Assembly: GCA_966212235.1 (NCBI GenBank)
Contig: CBIHPP010000014.1
Location: 1-64,000, forward strand
Reading direction: 5' to 3'
Origin: Niastella sp966212235
GTDB taxonomy: Bacteria; Bacteroidota; Bacteroidia; Chitinophagales; Chitinophagaceae
DNA: 64,000 nt
The notes under the pieces are model-generated. The model searched no databases and was not told where the DNA came from. It saw only the letters and a program-made list of their open reading frames with translations. This document shows positions 33,267 to 42,085 of the stretch, one piece after another (positions within the stretch are counted from its first letter, which is position 1; each line of letters opens with the position of its first letter). Made by a program: the position numbers and the translations under genes.

Positions 33267-35576
33267 TTATGGTTTTGAATTGTGTTCAATAATTACTTTA
33301 TTCAACTGGCCCGTAAATACAAATGGTGATTTGTATAATGGCGCCACCGGCGATCCATTGTCTTTGCCTACATCCAGCCCTTCATCATATGGCATGATGG
33401 TAGCATCAGCTTTGGTGATGGGGCGTTCTGCCACTTTCACCTCATTGATGTACAGGGTTTCCGTACCGGCGTTATCTATGGCGTTTTTGGCGGGTACGTA
33501 AGTAAGGTCATAGCGTAAAATGGCTTTGCCTTTTGGCAATGCCTGGGTTGATTCCAGGTATACCAGTTTGCCATTGTTGTTGTGCGCAATTTTTAATTTG
33601 CCCTGTTGAACGAAAAAGCTGAAACCGGTAAAACGTCCGCCAACGGCGAGTAATACGCCTTCGGTATTTTCAGCTGTGATCTCTACATCGGCTTTGATGC
33701 TGAAGGAGTGCTGGTATAACACCGGGGCCGACCGCGTTGGTAATTGTGTAATACCAGGATACAGAATGGCCTGGCGGCGAACATCGAACGGACCTTTGGT
33801 AAGTTTTTCAATGCTGCGCGCTGTTGTATCGCCCAGTAAAGGATAGATATTATATTTCTGCGCTTCTGCATCAAACAACGCCTGCAGCTCTTTTAATTTG
33901 GCCGGATTGGCTGTCGCCAGATCTTTCTGTTCGTTGAAGTCTTCATTTAGGTTGTACAGTTCCCATTTATCGGTACTGAAAGAAGTGTTATTGCGATGGT
34001 ATACTTCGGCTTTCCAGCCATCTTTGTAAATGGCCCTGCTGCCGCTTATTTCATAATACTGTACATGATGTTGACCGGCCGCTTGTGCATTCGGAATGGT
34101 ATAGGCCAGGCTAACACCTTCGAGTGGTTCCTGTTTATATCCATTGATCACGGCAGGCACTGTCAGGTGTGCAATATCAATGGCGGTAGGCGTAACGCTG
34201 TTGATATGGGAGTATTGGGTACGGATCCCTTTTTCTTTAATACCATTGGGATAAAAAAGGATCAAGGGGTTACGGGTCCCGCCTTCGCTGTTGGCTTCCT
34301 GTTTTAAATAACGGAAAGGGGTATTGGCTGCTTGTGCCCAGCCCACGGGATAGTTAGGGCCTGATTTAGCCGTACCAATATCGTCATACACTTTAGCGAT
34401 CTCCTGAATACGGTCTTCATACTTTTCGGAAAACAGGCTGCCATCGATGTATTCATTTATTCCAAAGGCATGACCGGTCAGTCCACTTTCTTTACTGGCG
34501 CCATTGTCGCCGATGATCAGTACCACCAACGTGTTGTTGAGCTGGTTGATTTGTTTTAGAAAATTGATCAACCTGCCTATTTCATAATCGGTGTGCGACA
34601 GGAAACCGGCATACGCTTCAAAAAAGCGGGCGAACACTTTCTTTTCAATAGGCGACAGCGAATCCCAGGCTTTCACGCCGGTATTGTGTACCGGCAATGT
34701 GGTATTGGCCGGAACGATGCCTAATTGTTTTTGGCGGGCCAATACATCTTCGCGGTATTTATCCCAACCTCCATCAAAACGGCCTTTGTATTTATCGATC
34801 CATTGTTTATCAACCTGGTGTGGACCATGCGTGGCGCCGGGTGTCAGGTACAAAAAGAAAGGTTTATCAGGTGCGGCTGATTTTTGACTGGCAATATATT
34901 CAATGGCTTTATCTACCAACACGGTGGTCAGGTGTTTGCCTTGCAGATCGGGTTCAATTTTGGAAGTATTTTCCCAGAGCATGGGCGTATACTGATCTGT
35001 TTCACCGGCCATAAAGCCATAGAATTTATCGAATCCGCGACCGGTTGGCCAGCGGTTAAACGGACCGGCTCCGGTGAGGTCGGGTGTAGGGGTTATATGC
35101 CATTTACCAATGGCGAAGGTATTGTAACCGTTCTCCCGTGCTATTTCTGCAATGGTTGCTTTTTCAAAGGGCATATAGCCATTGTGGCCGGGTGCATCTA
35201 CTGCCAGATGGATAACGGTGTTTACGTTTACCGAATGGTGATTGCGGCCGGTTAGCAGCGAGGCACGGGTAGGAGAGCAGATAGCCGTGGTATGAAAATT
35301 CGTATACCTGATTCCGTTGTTGGCCAGGCTATCGAAAGTTGGGGTTTCTATCAAACCGCCGAATGTACTGCTGGCGCCAAAGCCCACATCATCCAGCATA
35401 ATGTAAACAATGTTGGGTGCATTTTTTTGCGCCACCGGGTTAAACGGTTTGTTGCCTGCGGTCGTTTCTGCCAGCGTTTTTCCTGCCTTACCCGCGAATG
35501 GCTGTGCCGGACTGTGTTGAGAAAATGCGGTAGTTACTTGTATTGTTAATAATCCCAGTATGGTTAGTTTTTGCAT
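33267..35576 (-). CDS. Arylsulfatase, exported, Cys-type
   Basis: The protein has 769 residues with a signal peptide (1-20, ending TAFSQ). The sulfatase domain has NIVYIMLDDVGFG with metal-binding aspartates, the formylglycine motif CSPTRASLLTGR at C100, FAIGKWHITP, DNGASKESGL and GGTRNPLIL. A C-terminal beta-rich domain covers about 570-769. The C-x-P-x-R core means activity needs formylglycine conversion of C100; no maturase is in the window. It resembles the large arylsulfatases with a broad sulfate-ester range. It follows SusD by 150 bp of low-complexity repeat and precedes the membrane peptide and desaturase. The operon suggests import and processing of a sulfated compound. Confidence 0.93.
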   Translation of the reverse strand: MQKLTILGLLTIQVTTAFSQHSPAQPFAGKAGKTLAETTAGNKPFNPVAQKNAPNIVYIMLDDVGFGASSTFGGLIETPTFDSLANNGIRYTNFHTTAICSPTRASLLTGRNHHSVNVNTVIHLAVDAPGHNGYMPFEKATIAEIARENGYNTFAIGKWHITPTPDLTGAGPFNRWPTGRGFDKFYGFMAGETDQYTPMLWENTSKIEPDLQGKHLTTVLVDKAIEYIASQKSAAPDKPFFLYLTPGATHGPHQVDKQWIDKYKGRFDGGWDKYREDVLARQKQLGIVPANTTLPVHNTGVKAWDSLSPIEKKVFARFFEAYAGFLSHTDYEIGRLINFLKQINQLNNTLVVLIIGDNGASKESGLTGHAFGINEYIDGSLFSEKYEDRIQEIAKVYDDIGTAKSGPNYPVGWAQAANTPFRYLKQEANSEGGTRNPLILFYPNGIKEKGIRTQYSHINSVTPTAIDIAHLTVPAVINGYKQEPLEGVSLAYTIPNAQAAGQHHVQYYEISGSRAIYKDGWKAEVYHRNNTSFSTDKWELYNLNEDFNEQKDLATANPAKLKELQALFDAEAQKYNIYPLLGDTTARSIEKLTKGPFDVRRQAILYPGITQLPTRSAPVLYQHSFSIKADVEITAENTEGVLLAVGGRFTGFSFFVQQGKLKIAHNNNGKLVYLESTQALPKGKAILRYDLTYVPAKNAIDNAGTETLYINEVKVAERPITKADATIMPYDEGLDVGKDNGSPVAPLYKSPFVFTGQLNKVIIEHNSKP

Positions 35577-35584
35577 TTGTTTTT

Positions 35585-35727
35585 ATTGTTTATAGTTCGT
35601 GAAACGTGAAACGGCAAACGTGAAACGTGATTCGGAAATTTCTTACATCTTAACTCATACTTCCTGCTTCTGTACTTCATTATCACATTCTACTTTTCTG
35701 TATTCCATTATCATATTATCACATTGG
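35585..35727. repeat. AAACGTGAAACG low-complexity repeat between sulfatase and SusD
   Basis: GTGAAACGTGAAACGGCAAA and related words run from about 35599. They are followed by a T/C-rich part with repeated ATTATCACATT/CTTCATTATCACATT words. The same GTGAAACG/CGGCAAACG family recurs at about 41985-42030. No hairpin strong enough to be called a terminator is seen, so sulfatase may still be co-transcribed with SusCD. Confidence 0.6.
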
Positions 35728-37227
35728 TCATTTATCCCACCACAACCGCGGCGATTGATAATTGGATTCAGCCGGTGTGTTCTTGTTCAATGATGTTTCA
35801 TTTTGCGGATACGGAATGCGACGCGGTATAAGTCCGTTGGGATTGGCGCTGTGCGTTGCATTTTGCGCCAACGGAATGGCTGGGTAACCGGTACGCCGGT
35901 AGTCTGACCAAACTTCGGGTTGCAGAAACAGGGCAATATATTTTTGGGTAATGATGGTCTCCAGGTCTTTGGCAAATGATCCGGTCAATGTAGCCCTGGC
36001 CGTGATATAATCGGTTTGTTTTTGCGCTGTGGCATAAGGATCGCTGCTGTTGCTGATCACCTTTACAAAAGAAGCCCGTACGGCAGATTCCAACGCACTT
36101 TGTGCTTTGGCATCTGACGCATTCAAAATAATGCGGGCTTCAGCTTCCAGGAATTTTGCTTCTGAATAACTTATTAATATAACCGGAGAAGTAGCGGTCC
36201 CGTAATAAGAACCGATGCGGGAATAAGCGCCCGGTATACCGGCTACGCTACCCTGATAGGTACTGCTGCCTGCCGGATAATTGGTGGCAAAATAAGCCCG
36301 GCGTGGATCAACATAAGCACCTTCAGCAGTGGTGTTGGCGTCAGTGACCTTATTACCGTTTAACAGGTTTACAAAAGAGGCGCCCAGTCCAACCCAACCC
36401 GGACGGTTGGTATTTTGCTGGTAAAAAGGATTGGCATTGGTAGTTGCAGAGCCAAATACGACTTGCGCATCAGTATTGATATTTTGAATGCCACGCCAGG
36501 TAGTACCATTGTACAGATACGATAATACTTTTTGTGCGGCGTCGGTTGCATTGAACTTACTCCCATGTATCTCATACCGTGCTTTTAACGTATACGCCGT
36601 TGCTATCCAGTTTGCAATAACGCCTTTGAATATTACATCATCTGTTGATGGTACAGCACCAAGATTGGCGGAGACAGGTTGTGATAGTTCTGTAATGGCG
36701 GAATCAAGTTGTAGTTGTATCCCATTATAAATAGCTGACTGTTTATCATACACCGGATTGGTGATGCCATTGCCAAACAATGATTCTGTATAGGGAATGT
36801 CGCCAAAGAGATCGGTCAGCGTACCGTAAGAAAATGCCGTCAACACCCGCGCAATGCCACTGTAGTAAGGTAGTTGTTGTGTGTTAGCTGTTTGTTGAAT
36901 GATCTTCAGGTTCGTGAGCACATTGGTATAATAACTCACCCAGGTAGTATTGAAATAACCCGGTGAGGTGGTGTAATTATCAAAAGGCGCAGCATCGCCA
37001 TTGGCGCCTGCTGCCTGCTGGGTATATATGTTAGCAATTAACCCGGCATTGATACCGGTGGTGAAGCCCAGCGATACTTCTGCGCCGGTTAATACGGCGC
37101 TTAAGGAGACGTCTGACGATGCATTGGGATTGACGTTTGTCTTTTCCAGGTTGCAGGATGTCAATGCAGTGATATAACCGCCAATAAAACCGATTCGTAC
37201 AATATGATTGAAACGTACTTTGATCAT
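35728..37227 (-). CDS. SusD/RagB-like outer-membrane lipoprotein (SusD_2 type)
   Basis: The protein has 499 residues. The N-terminus is a lipoprotein signal with cysteine in ALTSCNLEK (C25). NVNPNASSDVSLSAVLTGAE and then SGIARVLTAFSYGTLTDLFG and DIPYTES are characteristic of the SusD-like type 2 branch. The C-terminal half has YSEAKFLEAEARI and FLQPEVWSDYRRTGYP. The protein would sit on the outer membrane as the substrate-binding lid of the SusC transporter 17 bp upstream. The ligand is unknown. This branch is frequent beside sulfatases and peptide or small-molecule systems as well as glycans, so a polysaccharide should not be assumed. Confidence 0.93.
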   Translation of the reverse strand: MIKVRFNHIVRIGFIGGYITALTSCNLEKTNVNPNASSDVSLSAVLTGAEVSLGFTTGINAGLIANIYTQQAAGANGDAAPFDNYTTSPGYFNTTWVSYYTNVLTNLKIIQQTANTQQLPYYSGIARVLTAFSYGTLTDLFGDIPYTESLFGNGITNPVYDKQSAIYNGIQLQLDSAITELSQPVSANLGAVPSTDDVIFKGVIANWIATAYTLKARYEIHGSKFNATDAAQKVLSYLYNGTTWRGIQNINTDAQVVFGSATTNANPFYQQNTNRPGWVGLGASFVNLLNGNKVTDANTTAEGAYVDPRRAYFATNYPAGSSTYQGSVAGIPGAYSRIGSYYGTATSPVILISYSEAKFLEAEARIILNASDAKAQSALESAVRASFVKVISNSSDPYATAQKQTDYITARATLTGSFAKDLETIITQKYIALFLQPEVWSDYRRTGYPAIPLAQNATHSANPNGLIPRRIPYPQNETSLNKNTPAESNYQSPRLWWDK

Positions 37228-37244
37228 GGTTATCTGTTTTCAGA

Positions 37245-40200
37245 TTAGAATGTAATGTTTAGCGCTACACCCACACTGTGCGTATTGGGCGTTGTCCAGA
37301 AGTCGATGCCTGAGAAATTGGCCAACCCGTTGCGGGTGCCGAGATCTGGATCGCTGCCGCTGTAATTGGTTGCCAATAAAAAGTTGCGTGCTGTGAGGGT
37401 AACACTGGCCGCTGAAATTTTTGCCGGCTTTAAAAACTTACTGGGTAACTCGTAAGTGAGGTTAACGTCTTTCAGTTTTATCCAGTACAGGTCATGTTCA
37501 ACGTACAGTCCCTGTACACTGAATGTTTTGCGATACCAGGCCTGCGACAAAACCGCCGGTATGGCATTGGGTTCGCCTTTGCTGGCGGTAACGCCCTCAA
37601 ACACGGTTGTGGAACCTCTTTCAGCCGTGGTAGCATCAACACCGTTGAACACCATCTGTAAATGGGGCGCATTGAAAATATCAAACCCATAGCGGCTGTC
37701 CAGTAAGAAGGAAAGGGTAAAGGGGCCTGATTTAATTTCATTTCTCAATCCAAGGTTGAAATCGGGATTGGGATCGCCAATTTTAGTAAAGCTGGTATTT
37801 ACTACCGGGTAGCCATAGTTACTGCTGGTAATGTCATCATCGATCACCACCTTGCCGTTCTCATTTCTTTTTACATCGATCCCATAAAATACACCGTAAG
37901 GATCGCCGGCCTGTCCGCGGGCTTCCATCCATATACCGCCTAAGCTTACATTGGTGATATTATCCGTGATGTAGTTTACTTTACTGATGTTCTTGCTAAA
38001 GATGGCGGTAGCGCTCCACACCAGTTTTTTCTTTTTGATGAAATATTGTTGCAGCGTAGCTTCTATTCCCTGGTTGGTAATACTGCCGGCATTGATCAGC
38101 GTGTATTGAGCGCCAGTAGAGCCAGGCAGTGAAACCGGGATGATCTGGTCTTTACTGGTGTTGTTGTAATACACGGCATCCAGTAGGGTACGACTGTTGA
38201 GAAAATGCAGTTCTGTACCCAGTTCCCATGTATTTATTTTTTCCGGTTTCAGGTTGGCGTTACCAATGGTGGTGCTATAGCTTAAACCTGTTTGGCCATT
38301 GAATGGAAAGTTGATACTGCTTTGTATCCAGCCGCCTGTAGCGGTAGTGGTATAATAGGTGTTCAGTGAATACGGATCGGCATCATTACCTACCTGTGCG
38401 TAGGTGGCGCGGATCTTGCCAAAATTCAGCGTGCTGCCATTCAGGTGTAAGGCATCGGTGAAGATGAAGCTTGTTCCAATGGAAGGATAAAAGAAAGAAT
38501 TTTTTCCTTTTGCCAGGGTACTGGTCCATTCATTGCGGCCGGTCAATTCGAGGTAAAGCCATTTCTGATAATCCAGTTTTATATCGGCATAACCCGCTAC
38601 CAGTTTCTTTTTAATGGTTTGATTGACGGTTTGTGTAGACGCCGCATTGCCTATATTGAAATTGCCCGGAATGGTTAAACCATCTCCCCGTGTATTGACC
38701 TGGTTTTTGTAAGAACTGTAATAGTTGTACCCGGCCAGTACATTCAGATCAAGATCGTTGGTGAGCCGGTGTTGCGAGGTTAACAATACGTCCAGGTTAT
38801 TATCGCGGCGCGAATAATTCACATCGTTGATGGTTCCTGTAGCCACACCGGAAGTGCCACGGCTCCAGGCGCCTTTTCTTACATCGGTATAATTATCTAT
38901 GCCATAACGTGCGGTTGCTTTCAGCCAACTGGTAACATCGTAATTGGCTTCGGCAAACGTGATATAGCGGTTCAGTTGATCCGTTTGCGGGTTCATGTTT
39001 AACGACCAGTATGGATTATCCCAACCGATCCCATTGGCATATGAACGGCTATCGCCCCAGGGTTTGGCAGCAGTAGCCGGCAGTTTGTAAGCCTCGGGAT
39101 GTTTCCACGCATCTGAATAGCCGTTGGTAATATCAAAATTGGCCGGCGAATTAATGAGGGCGCGCATTACGTTGGTATTAAAACCACCCATCAACGCGCG
39201 GTTGTGGGCGCCATCCTGTATATAATTCAATCCACCGGATAGCTTTAATTTATCATTGACGGTGTAGTCGCCGTTAAAGCGAAATGTATACCGGTAGAAA
39301 TCAGTCGTTGGGATAATACCGGTTTGTTTCAGGTTGCCATACGAGAAATAATAACCTGCGTTGCCGGTATTGCCATACATGCTGATGTTGTGATCGGTTG
39401 TATACGCGTTCACAAAAAAGTTGTCAATATTATTGTACCGGTTTACAGGTACGCCATTTGAGAGCGGGCTGCTTTTGCCAACGATCACGCCATTCTTATC
39501 AAAATTGCTTTGCTGGTTGCTGTACGTGAGCGTATCGAGCAATGCACCCCAGTTCTCGTCGGAGCCGGTTATACCAGGTTGAATATAACTGCCGCCAAGA
39601 CCGTTGGAGAAGCTATTTTGCCTGGGTTGAACACGGCGGTTCAGTTTGTCAACGGTGAAAGAGCCACTATAGGTGACCGATAATTTTTTATTGGTAAGCG
39701 TACTTCCTCTTTTGGTATTGATCACCACGGCGCCATTTGATGCCCGGATACCATATAGTGCAGCAGCGGCCGGTCCTTTTAATACGGTAATGCTGGCAAT
39801 ATCGGCGCTGTTGATATCAATGGCGCGGTTCGAAGGCGTAGCCAGTGAAACGTTGTTGGTGATAGAGGGTAGAATGTCCTGCACCGAATTATCGACCGGG
39901 ATGCCATCAAGAATAAACAGCGGTGCATTATTGCCGAGCAGGGAGCTGTTGCCGCGGATCTTAACCGATGAAGAGCCACCGGGCGATCCGCCTGTATTGT
40001 TGATTTGCACCCCGGCTATTTTACCGCTTAGGGCTGCTACTACATTGGCTTCCCGCGATTGTATCAATTCTTTGCCTTTTACTTCGGAAAGACTGTAGCT
40101 AAGTGCCTTGGCGGCCCGTTTGATGCCCACGGCGGTCACTACTACTTCATCGAGGTGGCTATTTTTTTCGGGCAAAGTGATCTCGCTGTATGTATCGGAA

Positions 40201-40511
40201 ACCGTAATGACGCGGGTAACATAACCCACATAACTGATCTCAAGCGTTACCGGTAATCGTTGTCCGGTTAAAAAAGCAAATTCGCCTTTATTGCCGGTTA
40301 ACACCTGGTGGGTGGTGCCTGTAATATGTACGGTAGCGCCGGTTAATGGCGACCGGTTCTTTTCGTCCAGTACTTTTCCGCTGAATGAGATATTCTGAAC
40401 AGGTCCTTTTTGTGTGCTGGCCCTGACAGTATCAGGGGCAGTCTGTGCTTTAACAGTATTAAAAAAAGCAGTTTGAAGAACGAAGATTGGGAAGTAGAGC
40501 GCCTTCTTCAT
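37245..40511 (-). CDS. SusC/RagA-like TonB-dependent transporter
   Basis: The protein has 1088 residues with a signal peptide (1-22, ending NTVKAQ). A carboxypeptidase-D-like regulatory domain lies at 42-120 (SFSGKVLDEKNRSPLTGATV). The SusC signature HLDEVVVTAVGIKRAAKALS is followed by the plug (PLFILDGIPVDNSVQDI, ITVLKGPAAAALYGIRASNG). A 22-strand barrel fills the rest, ending SVGVALNITF. It imports ligands captured by SusD across the outer membrane using TonB energy. It is the first coding gene of the sulfatase-desaturase operon. A long structured leader with a 26-codon ORF lies upstream instead of an anti-sigma or sigma pair. Confidence 0.95.
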   Translation of the reverse strand: MKKALYFPIFVLQTAFFNTVKAQTAPDTVRASTQKGPVQNISFSGKVLDEKNRSPLTGATVHITGTTHQVLTGNKGEFAFLTGQRLPVTLEISYVGYVTRVITVSDTYSEITLPEKNSHLDEVVVTAVGIKRAAKALSYSLSEVKGKELIQSREANVVAALSGKIAGVQINNTGGSPGGSSSVKIRGNSSLLGNNAPLFILDGIPVDNSVQDILPSITNNVSLATPSNRAIDINSADIASITVLKGPAAAALYGIRASNGAVVINTKRGSTLTNKKLSVTYSGSFTVDKLNRRVQPRQNSFSNGLGGSYIQPGITGSDENWGALLDTLTYSNQQSNFDKNGVIVGKSSPLSNGVPVNRYNNIDNFFVNAYTTDHNISMYGNTGNAGYYFSYGNLKQTGIIPTTDFYRYTFRFNGDYTVNDKLKLSGGLNYIQDGAHNRALMGGFNTNVMRALINSPANFDITNGYSDAWKHPEAYKLPATAAKPWGDSRSYANGIGWDNPYWSLNMNPQTDQLNRYITFAEANYDVTSWLKATARYGIDNYTDVRKGAWSRGTSGVATGTINDVNYSRRDNNLDVLLTSQHRLTNDLDLNVLAGYNYYSSYKNQVNTRGDGLTIPGNFNIGNAASTQTVNQTIKKKLVAGYADIKLDYQKWLYLELTGRNEWTSTLAKGKNSFFYPSIGTSFIFTDALHLNGSTLNFGKIRATYAQVGNDADPYSLNTYYTTTATGGWIQSSINFPFNGQTGLSYSTTIGNANLKPEKINTWELGTELHFLNSRTLLDAVYYNNTSKDQIIPVSLPGSTGAQYTLINAGSITNQGIEATLQQYFIKKKKLVWSATAIFSKNISKVNYITDNITNVSLGGIWMEARGQAGDPYGVFYGIDVKRNENGKVVIDDDITSSNYGYPVVNTSFTKIGDPNPDFNLGLRNEIKSGPFTLSFLLDSRYGFDIFNAPHLQMVFNGVDATTAERGSTTVFEGVTASKGEPNAIPAVLSQAWYRKTFSVQGLYVEHDLYWIKLKDVNLTYELPSKFLKPAKISAASVTLTARNFLLATNYSGSDPDLGTRNGLANFSGIDFWTTPNTHSVGVALNITF

Positions 40512-40548
40512 TATCTTTGTTTTGGTGAATGAAAAATGAGGTCATCAT

Positions 40549-40671
40549 CCGGCTATTTAATAGCCGGCGTGGTGTAATCGCTAAGCCTTTTATTTACCAG
40601 GCCGGGACTGCTGGAACAGTTTCCGGCCATTTTTTTTCCGTCTTGTCATGCCGCTTTTTATGCGGTGCATG
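40549..40671 (-). promoter_or_regulatory. Structured leader with short ORF upstream of SusC
   Basis: Read on the minus strand, three hairpins follow one another: CATG/CCGC pairing with GCGG/CATG (40647-40671), GGCCGG...CCGGCC with inner ACTG/CAGT (40600-40628), and the 19-bp palindrome CCGGCTATT/AATAGCCGG (40549-40567), 38 bp before the SusC ATG. An ORF of 26 codons (40590-40670, opening MHRIKSGMTRRKKNGRK, strongly basic) spans the first two hairpins and stops before the third. The layout suggests attenuation or a riboswitch-like element. I cannot match it to a known class. Confidence 0.5.
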
Positions 40672-41146
40672 GTCGATAGTCCGGTATCATCACGATGTAT
40701 TTCGAAACATTGTATTAATTATTTGAAGTGAAAAGTTGCTATTTATTGAAACAGGTATAATAGCATTATAAAGGCAATGCAACCGCGGGGGTTTAGCAGC
40801 AGAAGATGATGCAACAACAGACGTGTATGGTATGCTTCGCTATGTACATTACAATTTGTTTTGTGCTTATAAAAGCAATCTTTCCAGGCCATGGCCTGGT
40901 TAACCAATAGTTATTATTTGATAGTACAAGATTACTATCTTTTTATAAGTCCACCAAAATAATGGACTGATTATTTTGAAAGGCAGGGAAATGAAGAATG
41001 AGGAATTAAAAATGAGAAATAAAAAAGTTCAAATACAGAAATCGCAAGTGCAAAGCCCTTCGCTAAAGCTTGTGCCTCGGCTATAGCTTCTGCGACATGC
41101 TGACGGAGAACAAGGGAACCACAAACCATAAACAACAAACCACAAA
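40672..41146. other. Gene-free interval upstream of the SusC leader
   Basis: I see no gene here. 40672-40980 is AT-rich and would hold the promoter of the SusC operon, but no clear TTTG/TAnnTTTG pair is found. 40981-41146 is a mosaic of low-complexity words (AATGAGGAATTAAAAATGAG, AACCACAAACCATAAACAAC) around a GC-rich fragment with CTAAAGCTTGTGCCTCGGCT, typical of dispersed intergenic repeats. Confidence 0.5.
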
Positions 41147-41959
41147 CTATTTAAGTATCGCCATCACAAACTTCGCAGAGTTGCGGGCGGCTATTTGATA
41201 GAAGGCGGCAACATCGGAATGGGCGTTGTTATTGGCATTGTCGCTCATGCTGCGGATCACAATGAACGGCGTTTTTTGTTGCCAGCATATCTGGGCTACG
41301 GCAGCGCCTTCCATTTCGGTTGCATCTGCCTGTAATTGCTGCGCCAGGTTTTGCGCAGCACGGTCCGATGAAACAAACACATCGCCGGTAACAATGGTGC
41401 CGGTAATAATCTGCGGCGCCTGTTCTCCATTGGCGCGACGGATCTTTTCCAGCGATATTTTATTACTGACCAACCGGGCATGGGTAACCAGGGCTGTGTC
41501 GCAGATAAAGTACAACGGATTTTCTTTTAAGGTGAAGGGATTGCGGGTTGGTTTTCTTACGATGCTGTCGGGTACAATTGCGCCATAATCGTGGTAAGCG
41601 ACACGAGTTCCTATCACCAGGTCACCGGGTTGTAAAGCGGGGTTCAATCCACCTGCAATACCGGTAAATATGAGGATGTGTGGCTGATAATGTTCCAGCA
41701 TCAGCGTAGTGGTCATGGCTGCGTTCACTTTGCCGATACCTGTTTGCGCGATCACAACTTTTTTTCCCTGTAATATGCCTTCGGTAAAATGAACCTGCTG
41801 TATAACAGTTTCTTTCTTTTGCTGTACCTGCGTTAACAGGTATTTTATTTCATCCCCGAAAGCACCCAGTATACCGGTAATGGCAACCTGTTTTTTTGAT
41901 TGAGCGGGGGAGGTAAAAGTGAAACCGATGCAAAGGATCAATAAGATGGTTGTACGCAT
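41147..41959 (-). CDS. Exported MTA/SAH-type nucleosidase (PNP-UDP family)
   Basis: The protein has 270 residues. The catalytic fold is that of 5'-methylthioadenosine/S-adenosylhomocysteine nucleosidase: AITGILGAFGDEIKYL, VVIAQTGIGKVNAAMTTTLM, FTGIAGGLNPALQPGDLVIG, and ATEMEGAAVAQICW with the ribose-binding glutamate, then IRSMSDNANN with the purine-protonating aspartate. Unlike the usual cytoplasmic enzyme it has a signal peptide (1-19, MRTTILLILCIGFTFTSPAQ), so it should act in the periplasm. It lies downstream of a purine permease on the same strand (127-bp gap with a repeat), suggesting that it frees adenine or other bases for uptake. Confidence 0.88.
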   Translation of the reverse strand: MRTTILLILCIGFTFTSPAQSKKQVAITGILGAFGDEIKYLLTQVQQKKETVIQQVHFTEGILQGKKVVIAQTGIGKVNAAMTTTLMLEHYQPHILIFTGIAGGLNPALQPGDLVIGTRVAYHDYGAIVPDSIVRKPTRNPFTLKENPLYFICDTALVTHARLVSNKISLEKIRRANGEQAPQIITGTIVTGDVFVSSDRAAQNLAQQLQADATEMEGAAVAQICWQQKTPFIVIRSMSDNANNNAHSDVAAFYQIAARNSAKFVMAILK

Positions 41960-42060
41960 GATGGTTTTTTAGTTGCGGCAGGCAATCGTGAAACGTGAGA
42001 CGGCAAACGGCAATCGTGAAATAGCAATTTCCCGTGTAGCGGTGTATTGTTGTATTTACT

Positions 42061-42078
42061 CTCCGCCAGCTGGCGGAG
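42061..42078. repeat. Dispersed palindrome at the permease stop codon
   Basis: CTCCGCCAGCTGGCGGAG is a perfect 18-bp palindrome followed by CCGGGGG and then the permease stop complement. Core and G-run match the element at 21564-21583. About 41980-42055 upstream is made of CGTGAAACG/CGGCAA low-complexity words. Confidence 0.85.
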
Positions 42079-42085
42079 CCGGGGG

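Noticed and set aside
40672..41146. tRNA or known riboswitch upstream of the SusC leader
   Set aside because: No cloverleaf or T-loop consensus seen, and no match by eye to SAM, cobalamin or TPP riboswitch cores.
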